DNA of 64,000 nucleotides, from assembly GCF_015693305.1 (NCBI RefSeq), contig NZ_CP065138.1, forward strand, positions 1,116,001-1,180,000. The letters run 5' to 3'. The position numbers and the translations under genes are program-made. The notes beneath the pieces are model-generated. The model was not told where the DNA came from. It saw only the letters and a program-made list of their open reading frames with translations, and made no database searches. Below are positions 25,246 through 34,458 of this stretch, in pieces; position 1 is the stretch's first letter; every line of letters begins with the position of its first letter. This DNA comes from Sphingobium sp. Cam5-1. Its GTDB lineage: Bacteria; Pseudomonadota; Alphaproteobacteria; Sphingomonadales; Sphingomonadaceae.

Positions 25246-25734
25246 ATGCAATTGACCCGCCACACCGACTACGCCCTGCGCGTCCTCATCCATTTGGCCG
25301 TCACGCCAACAGGTCGTGCAACCATCCCCGAGGTCGCCGACGCCTACGCTCTTTCGCGCAATCATTTGATGAAAGTCGTCCACCACCTCGGCCAAGGCGG
25401 GTTCATCCTGACCCAGCGCGGCAGAGGCGGCGGCTTCACCCTGGCCCGCGATCCTGAAGCAATCAAACTGGGTGATGTAATCCGCCACACCGAAACGGAC
25501 ATGAACCTTGCAGACTGCGCAAACTGCAGCCTTCGCGCCGCTTGTGGCCTATCGGGCATTTTGAAGGCCGCAACTACCGCTTTTCTAGCAGTGCTCGACC
25601 AGCATAGCCTGGCGGACGCCGCCAAGGACAGAACCGGGCTGGCAGCACTCATTGCTGCCCTGCCCGGCGCTGTCTCCCCGGTCAGCGATGCCTGCGCGCC
25701 ATCTTCTTCGAACGCGGTGCCTCGCCTGGATTGA
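25246..25734 (+). CDS. nsrR: Rrf2-family nitric-oxide-sensing repressor NsrR
   Basis: A 162-residue Rrf2-type regulator. The winged helix (MQLTRHTDYALRVLIHLAV, RNHLMKVVHHLGQGGF) is followed by cysteines 91, 94 and 100 (CANC then AAC), which hold the Fe-S cluster that senses NO in NsrR. The first cysteine spacing is two residues, against four in E. coli. ACGLSGILKAA is also NsrR-like. The protein is longer than usual at its C-terminus. The ATG at 25246 is the family start. The gene is divergent from a haem globin and preceded by NsrR-like operators, which supports the identity and suggests autoregulation. Its end overlaps the convergent gene by 53 bases. Confidence 0.92.
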   Translation: MQLTRHTDYALRVLIHLAVTPTGRATIPEVADAYALSRNHLMKVVHHLGQGGFILTQRGRGGGFTLARDPEAIKLGDVIRHTETDMNLADCANCSLRAACGLSGILKAATTAFLAVLDQHSLADAAKDRTGLAALIAALPGAVSPVSDACAPSSSNAVPRLD

Positions 25735-26095
25735 TGCAGCTATCCTGTACCGTGCGACTGCATAGCGGATAATCTTTACCGCCCGCAGGCGGAGGGGTCA
25801 TGTTACCGCCAACGGTCACCGGATTGGCCGAACTGCCCACAGGCGCGGCAGGGTCCTTGGGCATACCCGGCGTTGCGGGCATCATGCCGGTGTCGGCTGG
25901 AACCTCTCCAGTCGGCTGACCAGCATTGGGATCTGTCGCTGTTGCAGGGCTCGCAGGCGTAGCCGGATCCGTCGGCATGCTATCAGTGGCTGGGGGTTGG
26001 GCCGTACTGTCCGGCACACCCTGAGCGATCGCAATGCCAGTAGCGCCGGTGGTAAAAGCCAGCATGGCGGCACCCGCAAGCATGATCGATTTCAT
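25682..26095 (-). CDS. Exported Pro/Thr/Ala-rich protein
   Basis: A 137-residue protein with a signal peptide (MKSIMLAGAAMLAFTTGATG, cleavage near AIAQ). The mature protein is a low-complexity Pro/Ala/Thr/Met-rich region, then a short C-terminal motif YPLCSRTVQDSCINPGEA with two cysteines and a basic end. Small sphingomonad periplasmic proteins with such a tail are common, but the function is unknown. AAAGGA lies about seven bases before the ATG at 26095. Its 3' end overlaps the nsrR 3' end tail to tail. Confidence 0.75.
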   Translation of the reverse strand: MKSIMLAGAAMLAFTTGATGIAIAQGVPDSTAQPPATDSMPTDPATPASPATATDPNAGQPTGEVPADTGMMPATPGMPKDPAAPVGSSANPVTVGGNMTPPPAGGKDYPLCSRTVQDSCINPGEAPRSKKMARRHR

Positions 26096-26419
26096 GGGTA
26101 ATCCTTTCCTGTTCATCACCCCGTTCTGCCTCTTGGCGGGTAGAGAACCAGATCAGTGCGCACGCGTTCCGATATCGGCGACGAACGGTGGCTATGCTGC
26201 TACCAGGCGAATGATCACGGTCTTTCAGCAAAGCGCCGCTCTCTCATTGAAACCGTTCGGCCTTGACCTAACGACATGACGAGAGGCCGAGGGGGTACCG
26301 TTAATGTCAACACAGCGGCCTTCCCCCTTGCATGATTCCTCTTTTGTTCTCATAGATTGCCATCAATCGCACGTGGCCAAGCCCTTGCTCCCTCTATCCA
26401 TGCTCCCTAGTTGTTGACC
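26096..26419. other. Gene-free gap before the UvrD-type helicase
   Basis: These 324 bases lie between two divergent genes and should hold both promoters. No convincing gene, tRNA or repeat is seen. A TTTTGTTCTCATAGATTGCC stretch before the helicase suggests half of an alphaproteobacterial LexA site, but its second half does not match. Confidence 0.5.
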
Positions 26420-28696
26420 ATGACCCTCCCTGCTCCAACGCCTGATGATCCGCCCTATCTTCAGGGCCTCAATGAGCCCCAACGGGAAGCTGTCCTCACT
26501 GTCGAGGGTCCGGTTCTTGTTCTGGCGGGCGCCGGAACGGGCAAGACGGCTGCGCTGACCGCACGGCTGGCGCATCTTATAGCTACGCGCCGCGCCTATC
26601 CGTCGGAAATCCTGGCGGTCACCTTCACCAACAAGGCCGCGCGCGAAATGCGCGAGCGTGTCGGACGTATGATCGGTCCGGCAGTGGAAGGCATGCCATG
26701 GCTTGGAACATTTCATGCCATCGCTGCCAAAATGCTTCGCAGACATGCCGAATTGGTCGGCCTGCAATCCAACTTCACCATTCTTGATACAGACGATCAG
26801 CTTCGGCTGATGAAGCAGCTGATCCAGGCTGAAGGGATTGATGAAAAGCGCTGGCCCGCGCGGCAGCTGGGTGGCTTGATCGATCAGTGGAAGAATAAGG
26901 GTCTGACTCCTGACGAAATCAGCGCCGGAGATAGCGAATCTTACGGGAATGGGCGTGGGCAGAAATTATACGCTGCCTATCAAGCCCGCCTTCGCGATGT
27001 AAATGCCTGCGACTTCGGCGACTTGCTGCTCCATATACTCACCATATTGAAGCGCCACCGGGATGTGCTCGAAAGCTATCAACAGCGGTTCCGCTACATC
27101 ATGGTGGACGAATATCAGGACACCAACAGCAGCCAGTATCTCTGGCTCCGCCTGCTGGCTCAGCAGCGCAAGAATATCTGCTGCGTGGGTGATGACGATC
27201 AGTCCATCTATTCGTGGCGCGGCGCGGAAGTCGCCAACATCCTGCGATTTGAAAAGGACTTCCCGGGCGCCAAGATTGTCCGCCTGGAGCAGAATTACCG
27301 ATCCACGCCTCATATCCTGGGCGCCGCGTCCGGTGTGATCGCCGAAAACGGCAACAGGCTGGGCAAGACGTTGTGGACCGACATCGACATCGGGGAAAAA
27401 GTCCGCGTCATCGGCGTATGGGACGGGCCAGAAGAGGCTCGCCGCGTCGGCGACGAAATCGAGGCGATCGAGCGCTCAGGTCGATCGTTGGAAGAGGTAG
27501 CTATCCTTGTCCGTGCGCAGCACCAGACCCGCGAATTTGAAGATCGATTCATTCAGATCGGTCTCGCATATAGGATTGTAGGCGGCTTTCGGTTTTACGA
27601 GCGGGCTGAGATCCGCGACGCGCTTGCCTATCTTCGCCTCGTCAACCAACCTGCCGACGACCTGGCATTTGAGCGGATCGTCAATGTTCCTAAACGCGGT
27701 TTAGGTGAAAAAGCCGTGGAGAAACTTCACCGCCTTGCTCGGGCCGAGGCCATACCCTTGGCGCTCGCTGCTGCACGAATTCTCGATACCGACGAAATGA
27801 CTCCGCAAGCGCGCCGCAGCCTTGGCGCCTTTATCGGGGATTTGGCCCGCTGGCGCGACCGTGCGACGCAGCTTCCCCATGCCGAACTCGCGCGCCAGAT
27901 ACTGGATGAAAGCGGCTACACGGCAATGCTTCAGGCAGAACGCACAGCCGAAAGCGCGGGCCGCCTCGAAAACCTGAATGAACTTACCCGCGCGATGGAG
28001 GAATATGAAACGCTGGGCGCGTTCCTCGAACATGTGTCGCTAGTCATGGACAATGACGCGCAAGCCGAGGAACGGAAGGTCACGATCATGACCATCCATG
28101 CGGCCAAAGGGCTCGAATTCGACACTGTTTTCCTGGCGGGCTGGGAAGAGGGTATTTTCCCTTCGCAACGGGCGTTGGACGAAGGCGGTCTCAACAGTCT
28201 GGAGGAAGAACGTCGGCTCGCCTATGTGGCGATTACCCGCGCCAGGAAGCTGTGCGTCATCCTTCATGCGGCGAACCGGAGAATATATGGCCAGTGGACC
28301 AGTTCCATCCCGTCGCGGTTCGTAGGCGAGCTACCTCCGGAACATGTCGAGGAGGAAAGCAGCATGGCGGGCGGCGCATCCCTATGGCGTGCCAACTGGT
28401 CCGAGCGCGCTGATCCCTTCTCCAACGTGCAACGAGGCAGCGGGCGCGGCCCAGGCTGGCAGCGAGCGCAACAAAGTGGCCAGTTCTCCCGCGAAGCCGT
28501 GCGGATCGTTGAAGCGCGCGCGTCGGCGGTATACTTAGGCAACAAGGGGCGGGATGATATGCATCTGGGGCTGCGCGTATTTCATCAGAAATTTGGTTAC
28601 GGCACGATTGCGGAGATCGAGGGCAACAAACTCGAGATCGATTTTGAAACGGCTGGCCGTAAGCGCGTGATGGATAGCTTCGTGCAGCCAGCGTGA
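26420..28696 (+). CDS. UvrD/PcrA-type ATP-dependent DNA helicase
   Basis: A 758-residue superfamily 1A 3'-5' helicase. Motifs in order: LNEPQREAV (Q motif), LAGAGTGKTAAL (Walker A), VTFTNKAAREM (Ia), MVDEYQDTNSSQY (II), CVGDDDQSIYSWRGA (III), RLEQNYRS (IV), MTIHAAKGLEFDTVFLAG (V) and EEERRLAYVAITRA (VI). The C-terminus carries the PcrA/UvrD-like HxKFGYGTI segment that binds RNA polymerase in relatives. It is expected to act in nucleotide excision and mismatch repair. The ATG at 26420 is preferred over a TTG nine bases earlier. The name uvrD or pcrA would fit. Confidence 0.93.
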   Translation: MTLPAPTPDDPPYLQGLNEPQREAVLTVEGPVLVLAGAGTGKTAALTARLAHLIATRRAYPSEILAVTFTNKAAREMRERVGRMIGPAVEGMPWLGTFHAIAAKMLRRHAELVGLQSNFTILDTDDQLRLMKQLIQAEGIDEKRWPARQLGGLIDQWKNKGLTPDEISAGDSESYGNGRGQKLYAAYQARLRDVNACDFGDLLLHILTILKRHRDVLESYQQRFRYIMVDEYQDTNSSQYLWLRLLAQQRKNICCVGDDDQSIYSWRGAEVANILRFEKDFPGAKIVRLEQNYRSTPHILGAASGVIAENGNRLGKTLWTDIDIGEKVRVIGVWDGPEEARRVGDEIEAIERSGRSLEEVAILVRAQHQTREFEDRFIQIGLAYRIVGGFRFYERAEIRDALAYLRLVNQPADDLAFERIVNVPKRGLGEKAVEKLHRLARAEAIPLALAAARILDTDEMTPQARRSLGAFIGDLARWRDRATQLPHAELARQILDESGYTAMLQAERTAESAGRLENLNELTRAMEEYETLGAFLEHVSLVMDNDAQAEERKVTIMTIHAAKGLEFDTVFLAGWEEGIFPSQRALDEGGLNSLEEERRLAYVAITRARKLCVILHAANRRIYGQWTSSIPSRFVGELPPEHVEEESSMAGGASLWRANWSERADPFSNVQRGSGRGPGWQRAQQSGQFSREAVRIVEARASAVYLGNKGRDDMHLGLRVFHQKFGYGTIAEIEGNKLEIDFETAGRKRVMDSFVQPA

Positions 28697-28832
28697 CCGG
28701 GCGCCAGTTAGCATTGTCAAATTTGATGATCCCTCACTGACAATAATGTCATGCAGCGTTAATCTGCTGCCAGACGCTTAGTTTTATTGCTGAGAGAAGA
28801 CAGGCCAGAGGATAAATAGACGTCCGGAGAGT

Positions 28833-28908
28833 TGGTGGAGCCTAGCGGGATCGAACCGCTGACCTCCTGCATGCCATGCAGGCGCTCTCCCAGCTGAGCT
28901 AAGGCCCC
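28833..28908 (-). tRNA. tRNA-Ala (GGC), copy 1
   Basis: Complete cloverleaf with anticodon GGC in the loop ATGGCAT, an encoded CCA and discriminator A. The acceptor GGGGCCT pairs with AGGCTCC and contains the G3-U70 wobble pair that marks alanine tRNAs. The 76 bases are identical to the second copy at 29045. Confidence 0.97.
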
Positions 28909-29044
28909 ATCGTTGCGCGGCATCATACCGCATCCCAATGGATTGGGCCATGTCCGGCATAGAGCCGTCGGCCGATATAGGATGCCAAGCACCCGCTTGA
29001 TAGCTTCCGGGCTATACAGGTGAGGCTTGGACCATCCGGAAAAC

Positions 29045-29120
29045 TGGTGGAGCCTAGCGGGATCGAACCGCTGACCTCCTGCATGCCATGCAGGCGCTCT
29101 CCCAGCTGAGCTAAGGCCCC
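29045..29120 (-). tRNA. tRNA-Ala (GGC), copy 2
   Basis: Identical over 76 bases to the tRNA at 28833-28908, with the same GGC anticodon, G3-U70 pair and encoded CCA. The 136-base spacer between the copies shows no gene. Both are read on the minus strand, so they may form one transcript. Confidence 0.97.
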
Positions 29121-29208
29121 GTTACCAGTGTCAGCGCCGCTTGGGACCGGCGCTTCGGAGGTCGCTGCCATTAGGAGGCAGCAACTTCCTTGGCAAGCAC
29201 AAAATTAC

Positions 29209-29544
29209 TTAATTGTCGTCGTCGCCGTCGTCGGCGGCCGCATCCACGCCGAGGTCATCGTCACCGCCCAGGTCAACGTCATTGTCCGGCGAATCGCCAT
29301 CATCATCGACATCCAGATCAAGATCCAGATCGTCATCTGCCGTCTCCAGCTCCCCGTCGGCGGTTTCGATAACCTTCTTTGGCGCTTCCTCGTACGGCAG
29401 CGGCTGCTTCGACTTCAGGACGGGTTCGGGTTCCCAAGCGGTGTTGCAGTTGATGCAGGTGACCGGGTCGTCCTTGCCCAGGTCATAGAAGCGCGTGGCG
29501 CATTTCGGGCAGGTACGCTTCGTGCCCCATTCAGCCTTGACCAT
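29209..29544 (-). CDS. FYDLN-acid domain protein (TIGR02300 family)
   Basis: A 111-residue alphaproteobacterial protein. The N-terminal part has a zinc-ribbon-like pair, RTCPKCATRFYDLGKDD and VTCINC, and the FYDLG motif that names the family. The second half is almost only Asp, Asn and Gly and should be disordered and very acidic. The function is unknown. AAGGAC precedes the ATG at 29544. It is divergent from aroA, an arrangement repeated in other alphaproteobacteria. Confidence 0.9.
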   Translation of the reverse strand: MVKAEWGTKRTCPKCATRFYDLGKDDPVTCINCNTAWEPEPVLKSKQPLPYEEAPKKVIETADGELETADDDLDLDLDVDDDGDSPDNDVDLGGDDDLGVDAAADDGDDDN

Positions 29545-29693
29545 GTCCGGCCTTGTCCTTCTTACGAGTGCTTCAACGAATATCACGCGGCGCGACCATG
29601 TCGCCCGCGAAGCGACGCGCGCCTTGCCATAGCGGAACCGCGCTGTCAAAAGCCGGGCGCAATTTTTCAGTTTCCTGACAAACGGATTGACCC

Positions 29694-31034
29694 GTGACCA
29701 CTTCTTCCGATCAGCCTGTTCCCATGACCTTCTCCGGCGCTCCTCCGCTTGCGGGCAGTGTAAGGGTGCCGGGAGACAAAAGCATTTCGCATCGTTCACT
29801 CATGCTCTCTGCACTGGCCGTTGGGGAAAGCCGCGTCGAAGGTCTGTTGGAGGGAGAGGATGTGCTGGCCACTGCCGCCGCAATGCGTGCGATGGGCGCG
29901 CAGATCCAACGGGACGATGATGGCATCTGGCACATCCGGGGCGTGGGCGTGGGCGGATTGCTGCAACCCCAAACAGCTTTGGACATGGGCAACAGTGGCA
30001 CGTCGACCCGCCTCCTCATGGGCCTGGTCGCAAGTCATGGCATCACCGTGACTTTCATCGGAGACGCATCGCTGAGCAAGCGCCCGATGCAGCGCGTCAC
30101 CGAGCCACTGTCCCATATGGGCGCCAGCTTCACCACCAGCCCCGGACAACGGTTGCCGCTCACCATGCGGGGCGTCTGTCCGGCCGTGGCGCTGGATTAT
30201 CGCCTTCCGGTCGCATCAGCGCAGGTGAAGTCCGCGATCTTGCTGGCCGGTCTGAACACCCCCGGGGTCACGCGCGTCGTCGAGCCAGTTCCGACTCGCG
30301 ATCACAGCGAACGGATGCTCAAGGGCTTTGGCGCTGACCTGGACGTAGAAATCGATGCTGATGGATCACGGATCATCACATTAAAAGGCGAGGCCGAACT
30401 TCGTCCGCAAGCCATCACCGTACCCGGCGACCCCTCGTCGGCAGCCTTCCCCATGGTCGCCGCGCTACTTGTCCCCGGCTCGAAGATTACTATTGAAAAT
30501 GTCGGCCTGAATACCACTCGGGCAGGGTTAATTGATCTGCTGCGCGAGATGGGCGGCGACATCGTCATCGAGAACCCGCGCGAAGTCGGCGGGGAGCCGG
30601 TGGGAGACATTGTCGTCACTGCCTCCCGACTTACGGGCGTCGAACCAGACCCCGCCCGCGCGCCCTCCATGATCGATGAATATCCGGTCGCTTTCATCGC
30701 GGCCGCACTCGCCGAAGGACGCAGCACCTTCCGAGGCCTTGAAGAATTGCGGGTCAAGGAATCTGATCGCATCGCCACCATGGCGGCGGGCCTCCGCACC
30801 ATCGGCGTGAGAGTGGAGGAACTGGAGGACGGCATCGTCATTGAGGGAAGCGGAGGTACGCTTCTGCCCGGCGGCGGTCCCATCGCGACGAAGCTGGATC
30901 ATCGTATCGCCATGAGCTTTGCGGTGGCCGGTCTTGTGTCCAAAAACGGCGTCACCATCGATGACATGCGCCCGGTCGCGACCAGCTTCCCCGGCTTTAC
31001 CGCGCTCTTGCAAACACTCGGCGCGATAGCGTGA
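29694..31034 (+). CDS. aroA: 3-phosphoshikimate 1-carboxyvinyltransferase (EPSP synthase), class II
   Basis: AroA joins shikimate 3-phosphate and phosphoenolpyruvate in the shikimate pathway and is the target of glyphosate. The 446-residue protein has VRVPGDKSISHRSLML near the start, LPVASAQVKSAILLAGLN, and RDHSERML, which mark class II enzymes like the CP4 type. The motif DMGNSGTSTRLLMGL keeps Gly where the glyphosate-tolerant CP4 enzyme has Ala. The start is GTG at 29694; an ATG at 29724 is possible. Its stop overlaps the GTG start of the next gene. It begins an aroA-cmk operon common in alphaproteobacteria. Confidence 0.96.
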   Translation: MTTSSDQPVPMTFSGAPPLAGSVRVPGDKSISHRSLMLSALAVGESRVEGLLEGEDVLATAAAMRAMGAQIQRDDDGIWHIRGVGVGGLLQPQTALDMGNSGTSTRLLMGLVASHGITVTFIGDASLSKRPMQRVTEPLSHMGASFTTSPGQRLPLTMRGVCPAVALDYRLPVASAQVKSAILLAGLNTPGVTRVVEPVPTRDHSERMLKGFGADLDVEIDADGSRIITLKGEAELRPQAITVPGDPSSAAFPMVAALLVPGSKITIENVGLNTTRAGLIDLLREMGGDIVIENPREVGGEPVGDIVVTASRLTGVEPDPARAPSMIDEYPVAFIAAALAEGRSTFRGLEELRVKESDRIATMAAGLRTIGVRVEELEDGIVIEGSGGTLLPGGGPIATKLDHRIAMSFAVAGLVSKNGVTIDDMRPVATSFPGFTALLQTLGAIA

Positions 31035-31282
31035 ATTTCGATTTTCCCAACGTGGTTGGCCTTCTTGGTAGCGGCCTCATGGTTATTGCTTACGCCTACA
31101 GCAATATGGCGAAGGCGCTGAACTTCACGCTCTTCAATTTTCTCAACCTGATCGGTTCGTTGCTGCTGATCTTCTCACTGACGGTTCATTTCAATGTCGC
31201 ATCGATGGCGCTGGAGGTAGTCTGGGCCTTTATAGCCGTCATTGGCCTCGCCAAGACGTTGCGGAAAGGCAAAGCAGAATGA
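31031..31282 (+). CDS. Small membrane protein of the CBU_0592 type
   Basis: An 83-residue protein with two or three transmembrane helices (VVGLLGSGLMVIAYAYS; FLNLIGSLLLIFSLTV; MALEVVWAFIAVIGLA) and a basic C-terminus. It matches what I recall as the CBU_0592 family of small inner-membrane proteins with unknown function. It starts at a GTG overlapping the aroA stop and ends overlapping the cmk ATG, so it is translated within the aroA-cmk operon. Confidence 0.8.
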   Translation: MNFDFPNVVGLLGSGLMVIAYAYSNMAKALNFTLFNFLNLIGSLLLIFSLTVHFNVASMALEVVWAFIAVIGLAKTLRKGKAE

Positions 31283-31914
31283 TCATCGCCGTCGACGGTC
31301 CTGCGGCATCCGGCAAAGGTACGATCGCCAAGGCGCTCGGACGCCATTACGGGTTGCCTGTGCTGGACACCGGCCTGCTCTATCGTGCGGTCGGGCTTGC
31401 TGTGCTAAAAGCCGGGGGCGATCCGGACCACGAAGCCGATGCGGTTTCCGCTTGTGATTTTGACGATTCAGTCCTGTGTGACCCTGCGCTGCGGAGCGAG
31501 GCCGTTGGTTCACTCGCTTCCCGCGTTTCCATCCACCCGAGCGTTCGCCAGGCGCTCGTCCAGCGACAGCGCGATTTTGCGACCCGACCGGGTGGCGCAA
31601 TACTTGATGGCCGCGATATCGGGACGGTGATCGCGCCGGATGCGGATGCGAAGATCTTCGTTACCGCGAGCGTTCACGTGCGCGCCAAGCGTCGCTATGA
31701 TGATGCGCTTTCCCATGGTGGACACCCGGACATGGATAGCCTGATCGCAGATATTCAGGCACGCGACACTCGCGACATGAGCCGCGATCATGCGCCGTTG
31801 CGAATGGCTGATGGCGCGGACTTGCTCGACACCAGCAATTTGACTATAGACGCCGCCGTCCAGCAGGCGATTGCTCTGGTGGACGCCCAGTTGGAACGTC
31901 GGCAACAGGCCTGA
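31279..31914 (+). CDS. cmk: Cytidylate kinase
   Basis: Cmk phosphorylates CMP and dCMP with ATP. The 211-residue protein has the P-loop VDGPAASGKGTIAKALG, DTGLLYRAVG for nucleotide binding, and LDGRDIGTVIAPDAD, the family signature. The length is normal. It overlaps the upstream small membrane protein gene by four bases and is followed 170 bases later by rpsA, the classic cmk-rpsA order. Confidence 0.97.
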   Translation: MIIAVDGPAASGKGTIAKALGRHYGLPVLDTGLLYRAVGLAVLKAGGDPDHEADAVSACDFDDSVLCDPALRSEAVGSLASRVSIHPSVRQALVQRQRDFATRPGGAILDGRDIGTVIAPDADAKIFVTASVHVRAKRRYDDALSHGGHPDMDSLIADIQARDTRDMSRDHAPLRMADGADLLDTSNLTIDAAVQQAIALVDAQLERRQQA

Positions 31915-31923
31915 CGCGATGAC

Positions 31924-31951
31924 GGCGCTTGGGATTCCCAGGCGCCCTTTT
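31924..31951 (+). terminator. Possible terminator between cmk and rpsA
   Basis: GGCGCTTGG pairs with CCCAGGCGCC around a four-base loop and is followed by CTTTT. The T-run is short, so this may be a partial terminator that limits aroA-cmk readthrough into rpsA. Confidence 0.4.
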
Positions 31952-32086
31952 CGCTTATCCAAAGAGCGTCTCACCCGACATGGCCGAACGGATGTTCGCA
32001 TGGGCATTCGGCCGTGCGGACGGTTTGGCCTCAAAGACCACCGGATACAACCGGTAGGCCAGCAATGACGAGTGAAGGACTTAAAC

Positions 32087-33799
32087 ATGGCCTCTACGGC
32101 ATTCCCCTCGCGCGACGATTTCGCCGCGCTTCTCAATGATTCTCTCGGTGGCGAGGACGGCGGATTCGAAGGTCGCGTCGTCAAGGGCACCGTTACCGGC
32201 ATCGAAAACGACATGGCGCTGATCGACGTCGGCCTGAAGTCGGAAGGCCGCGTGCCGCTGCGCGAATTCGCTGCGCCGGGCCAGAAGGCTGACCTGAAGG
32301 TCGGCGACGAAGTCGAAGTCTATGTCGATCGCGTCGAAAACGCCCATGGCGAAGCCATGCTGTCGCGCGACCGCGCTCGCCGCGAAGCCGCCTGGGACAA
32401 GCTGGAATCCGAGTTCACCGAAAATGCTCGCGTCGAAGGCGTCATCTTCGGCCGCGTCAAAGGCGGCTTCACCGTCGATCTCGACGGCGCCGTGGCGTTC
32501 CTCCCCGGCTCACAGGTCGATATCCGCCCAGTGCGCGACGTCACCCCGCTGATGGACATTCCGCAGCCCTTCCAGATCCTGAAGATGGATCGCCGCCGCG
32601 GCAACATCGTCGTGTCGCGCCGCGCCATTCTGGAAGAAACGCGCGCCGAACAGCGCAGCGGCCTCATACAGACGCTGGCCGAAGGTCAGATCATCGAAGG
32701 CGTCGTCAAGAACATCACCGACTATGGTGCGTTCGTTGACCTGGGGGGCATCGACGGCCTGCTGCACGTCACCGACCTCAGCTATAAGCGCATCAACCAC
32801 CCGAACGAGATGATCAACATCGGCGACACCGTCCGCGTTCAGATCATCCGCATCAACCGCGACACCCAGCGCATCAGCCTTGGCATGAAGCAGTTGGAAA
32901 GCGATCCGTGGGAGGGCGCCGCTGCCAAGTATCCGATCGGCGCCAAGCTGTCGGGCCGCGTCACGAACATCACCGAATATGGTGCGTTCGTCGAACTGGA
33001 GCCGGGCATCGAAGGTCTGGTCCACGTTTCGGAAATGTCGTGGACCAAGAAGAACGTCCATCCCGGCAAAATCGTTTCGACCAGCCAGGAAGTCGAAGTT
33101 CTGGTTCTGGAAGTCGATCCCGAAAAGCGTCGTATCTCGCTCGGCCTCAAGCAGGCCCAGAACAATCCGTGGGACAGCTTTGCCGAACGTCACCCGATCG
33201 GTTCGACCGTCGAGGGCGAAGTCAAGAACGCGACCGAGTTCGGCCTTTTCATCGGCCTGGACGGCGACGTCGATGGCATGGTCCACATGTCGGACATCGC
33301 ATGGGGCATTTCGGGCGAAGACGCGCTGGCTCTGCATCGCAAGGGTGAGTCGGTTCAGGCCGTCGTTCTCGACATCGACGTCGAGAAGGAGCGCATCAGC
33401 CTTGGCATGAAGCAGCTTGAGCGTGGCGGCCCGGCCGCTGGCGGCACCACCGCCGCTGCAGCTGGTCTGAACAAGAACCAGACGGTCACCGTCACGGTTC
33501 TGGAAGTTCGCGACGGCGGTCTGGAAGTCCAGGCTGGCGATGACGGCGCAACCGGCTTCATCAAGCGCAGCGACCTTGGCCGCGACCGCGACGAGCAGCG
33601 TTCGGAGCGTTTCCAGATCGGTCAGAAATTCGACGCACTGGTTACGGGCTTCGATCGCGCCAAGAAGCCGACCTTCTCGATCAAGGCTCTGCAGATTGCA
33701 GAAGAGAAGCAGGCAGTCGCTCAATATGGCTCGTCCGACAGCGGTGCATCGCTCGGCGACATCTTGGGCGAAGCGCTGAAGGCCAAGAACGAAGGCTAA
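32087..33799 (+). CDS. rpsA: 30S ribosomal protein S1
   Basis: S1 binds mRNA and helps it onto the 30S subunit. The 570-residue protein consists of six S1/OB-fold repeats; repeated VxGxVxNIT(D/E)YGAFVxL patterns are plain in repeats 3 and 4 (VVKNITDYGAFVDLGG, VTNITEYGAFVELEPG). Repeats are followed by a short acidic tail. I chose the ATG at 32087, which has GAAGGA about eight bases upstream; a GTG at 32072 would add five residues. It sits in the conserved cmk-rpsA-ihfB order and has its own terminator. Confidence 0.98.
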   Translation: MASTAFPSRDDFAALLNDSLGGEDGGFEGRVVKGTVTGIENDMALIDVGLKSEGRVPLREFAAPGQKADLKVGDEVEVYVDRVENAHGEAMLSRDRARREAAWDKLESEFTENARVEGVIFGRVKGGFTVDLDGAVAFLPGSQVDIRPVRDVTPLMDIPQPFQILKMDRRRGNIVVSRRAILEETRAEQRSGLIQTLAEGQIIEGVVKNITDYGAFVDLGGIDGLLHVTDLSYKRINHPNEMINIGDTVRVQIIRINRDTQRISLGMKQLESDPWEGAAAKYPIGAKLSGRVTNITEYGAFVELEPGIEGLVHVSEMSWTKKNVHPGKIVSTSQEVEVLVLEVDPEKRRISLGLKQAQNNPWDSFAERHPIGSTVEGEVKNATEFGLFIGLDGDVDGMVHMSDIAWGISGEDALALHRKGESVQAVVLDIDVEKERISLGMKQLERGGPAAGGTTAAAAGLNKNQTVTVTVLEVRDGGLEVQAGDDGATGFIKRSDLGRDRDEQRSERFQIGQKFDALVTGFDRAKKPTFSIKALQIAEEKQAVAQYGSSDSGASLGDILGEALKAKNEG

Positions 33800-33826
33800 T
33801 CCCTTCGGATACAACTAAAGTAATAG

Positions 33827-33857
33827 GCCCGTCGGAACTTCTTCCGGCGGGCTTTTT
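33827..33857 (+). terminator. Rho-independent terminator of rpsA
   Basis: GCCCGTCGGAA pairs with TTCCGGCGGGC around the loop CTTC and is followed by five T. It lies 28 bases after the rpsA stop. Confidence 0.92.
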
Positions 33858-33960
33858 CTATCCCAAAATGAGAAAACAACTACCGACATTGGATAATTGT
33901 CATGTGGGTAGGGACTCACTATGACTAAACTGGGAACCAGAAGGGGGAGCTGGAGGACCA

Positions 33961-34248
33961 ATGATACGCTCGGAATTAATTCAGACTCTGGCAGAGGAAA
34001 ATCCGGACCTTGGCCTTCAAGAGGTCGAGAGGATTGTAGACCTCTTCTTCAAAGAGATTGTTGACCGCCTGTCGGGTGGCGGCCGGGTAGAATTGCGCGG
34101 TTTCGGCGCCTTTACCACTCGTGCGCGAGATGCGCGGACTGGGCGTAATCCGCGCACCGGCGAGCAAGTTCCTGTTTCAGCCAAGCGGGTGCCCTACTTC
34201 AAACCTGGCAAGGAAATGCGCGAACGGCTGAACAGCAAGGCGCAGTGA
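33961..34248 (+). CDS. ihfB: Integration host factor subunit beta
   Basis: IhfB forms the IHF heterodimer with IhfA, bending DNA in recombination, replication and transcription. The 95-residue protein has the HU/IHF fold, with [16 protein letters not shown] at the start and the arm sequence [12 protein letters not shown], whose Pro intercalates in [13 protein letters not shown] is the IHF/HU signature. GGAGGA directly precedes the ATG. Position after rpsA is conserved in alphaproteobacteria and supports the beta subunit assignment over HU. Confidence 0.95.
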   Translation: MIRSELIQTLAEENPDLGLQEVERIVDLFFKEIVDRLSGGGRVELRGFGAFTTRARDARTGRNPRTGEQVPVSAKRVPYFKPGKEMRERLNSKAQ

Positions 34249-34299
34249 ACGCCAGCACATCTTGACCTGCGCGTTCGGAAAGGTCAGTGGGAGCGCCAC

Positions 34300-34385
34300 G
34301 CGGACGTGGCGAAATCGGTAGACGCAGCGGACTTAAAATCCGCCTCCCCCTGGGAATGCGGGTTCAAGTCCCGCCGTCCGCACCA
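34300..34385 (+). tRNA. tRNA-Leu (TAA)
   Basis: An 86-base tRNA with the long variable arm of class II tRNAs. The acceptor GCGGACG pairs with CGTCCGC, then discriminator A and an encoded CCA at 34383-34385. The anticodon loop CTTAAAA contains TAA, which reads leucine UUA and UUG codons. Confidence 0.97.
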
Positions 34386-34458
34386 GGGGTGTCACGCATA
34401 GGCACGTGAATTTGCCGCAAGGCTGGATATTCTGCCGCGCTTACAGCAATGATGGCGT

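Noticed and set aside
26368..26395. Possible LexA box before the UvrD-type helicase
   Set aside because: Only one GTTC half is present; the second half at the expected seven-base spacing reads TTGC.
28759..29171. Two short frames containing GALAQLGERLHGMQEVSG
   Set aside because: This is a well-known false translation of tRNA-Ala genes, present here twice because the tRNA gene is duplicated.
32510..33814. A 434-codon frame antisense to rpsA
   Set aside because: rpsA is certain, with six S1 repeats; the antisense frame is its shadow.
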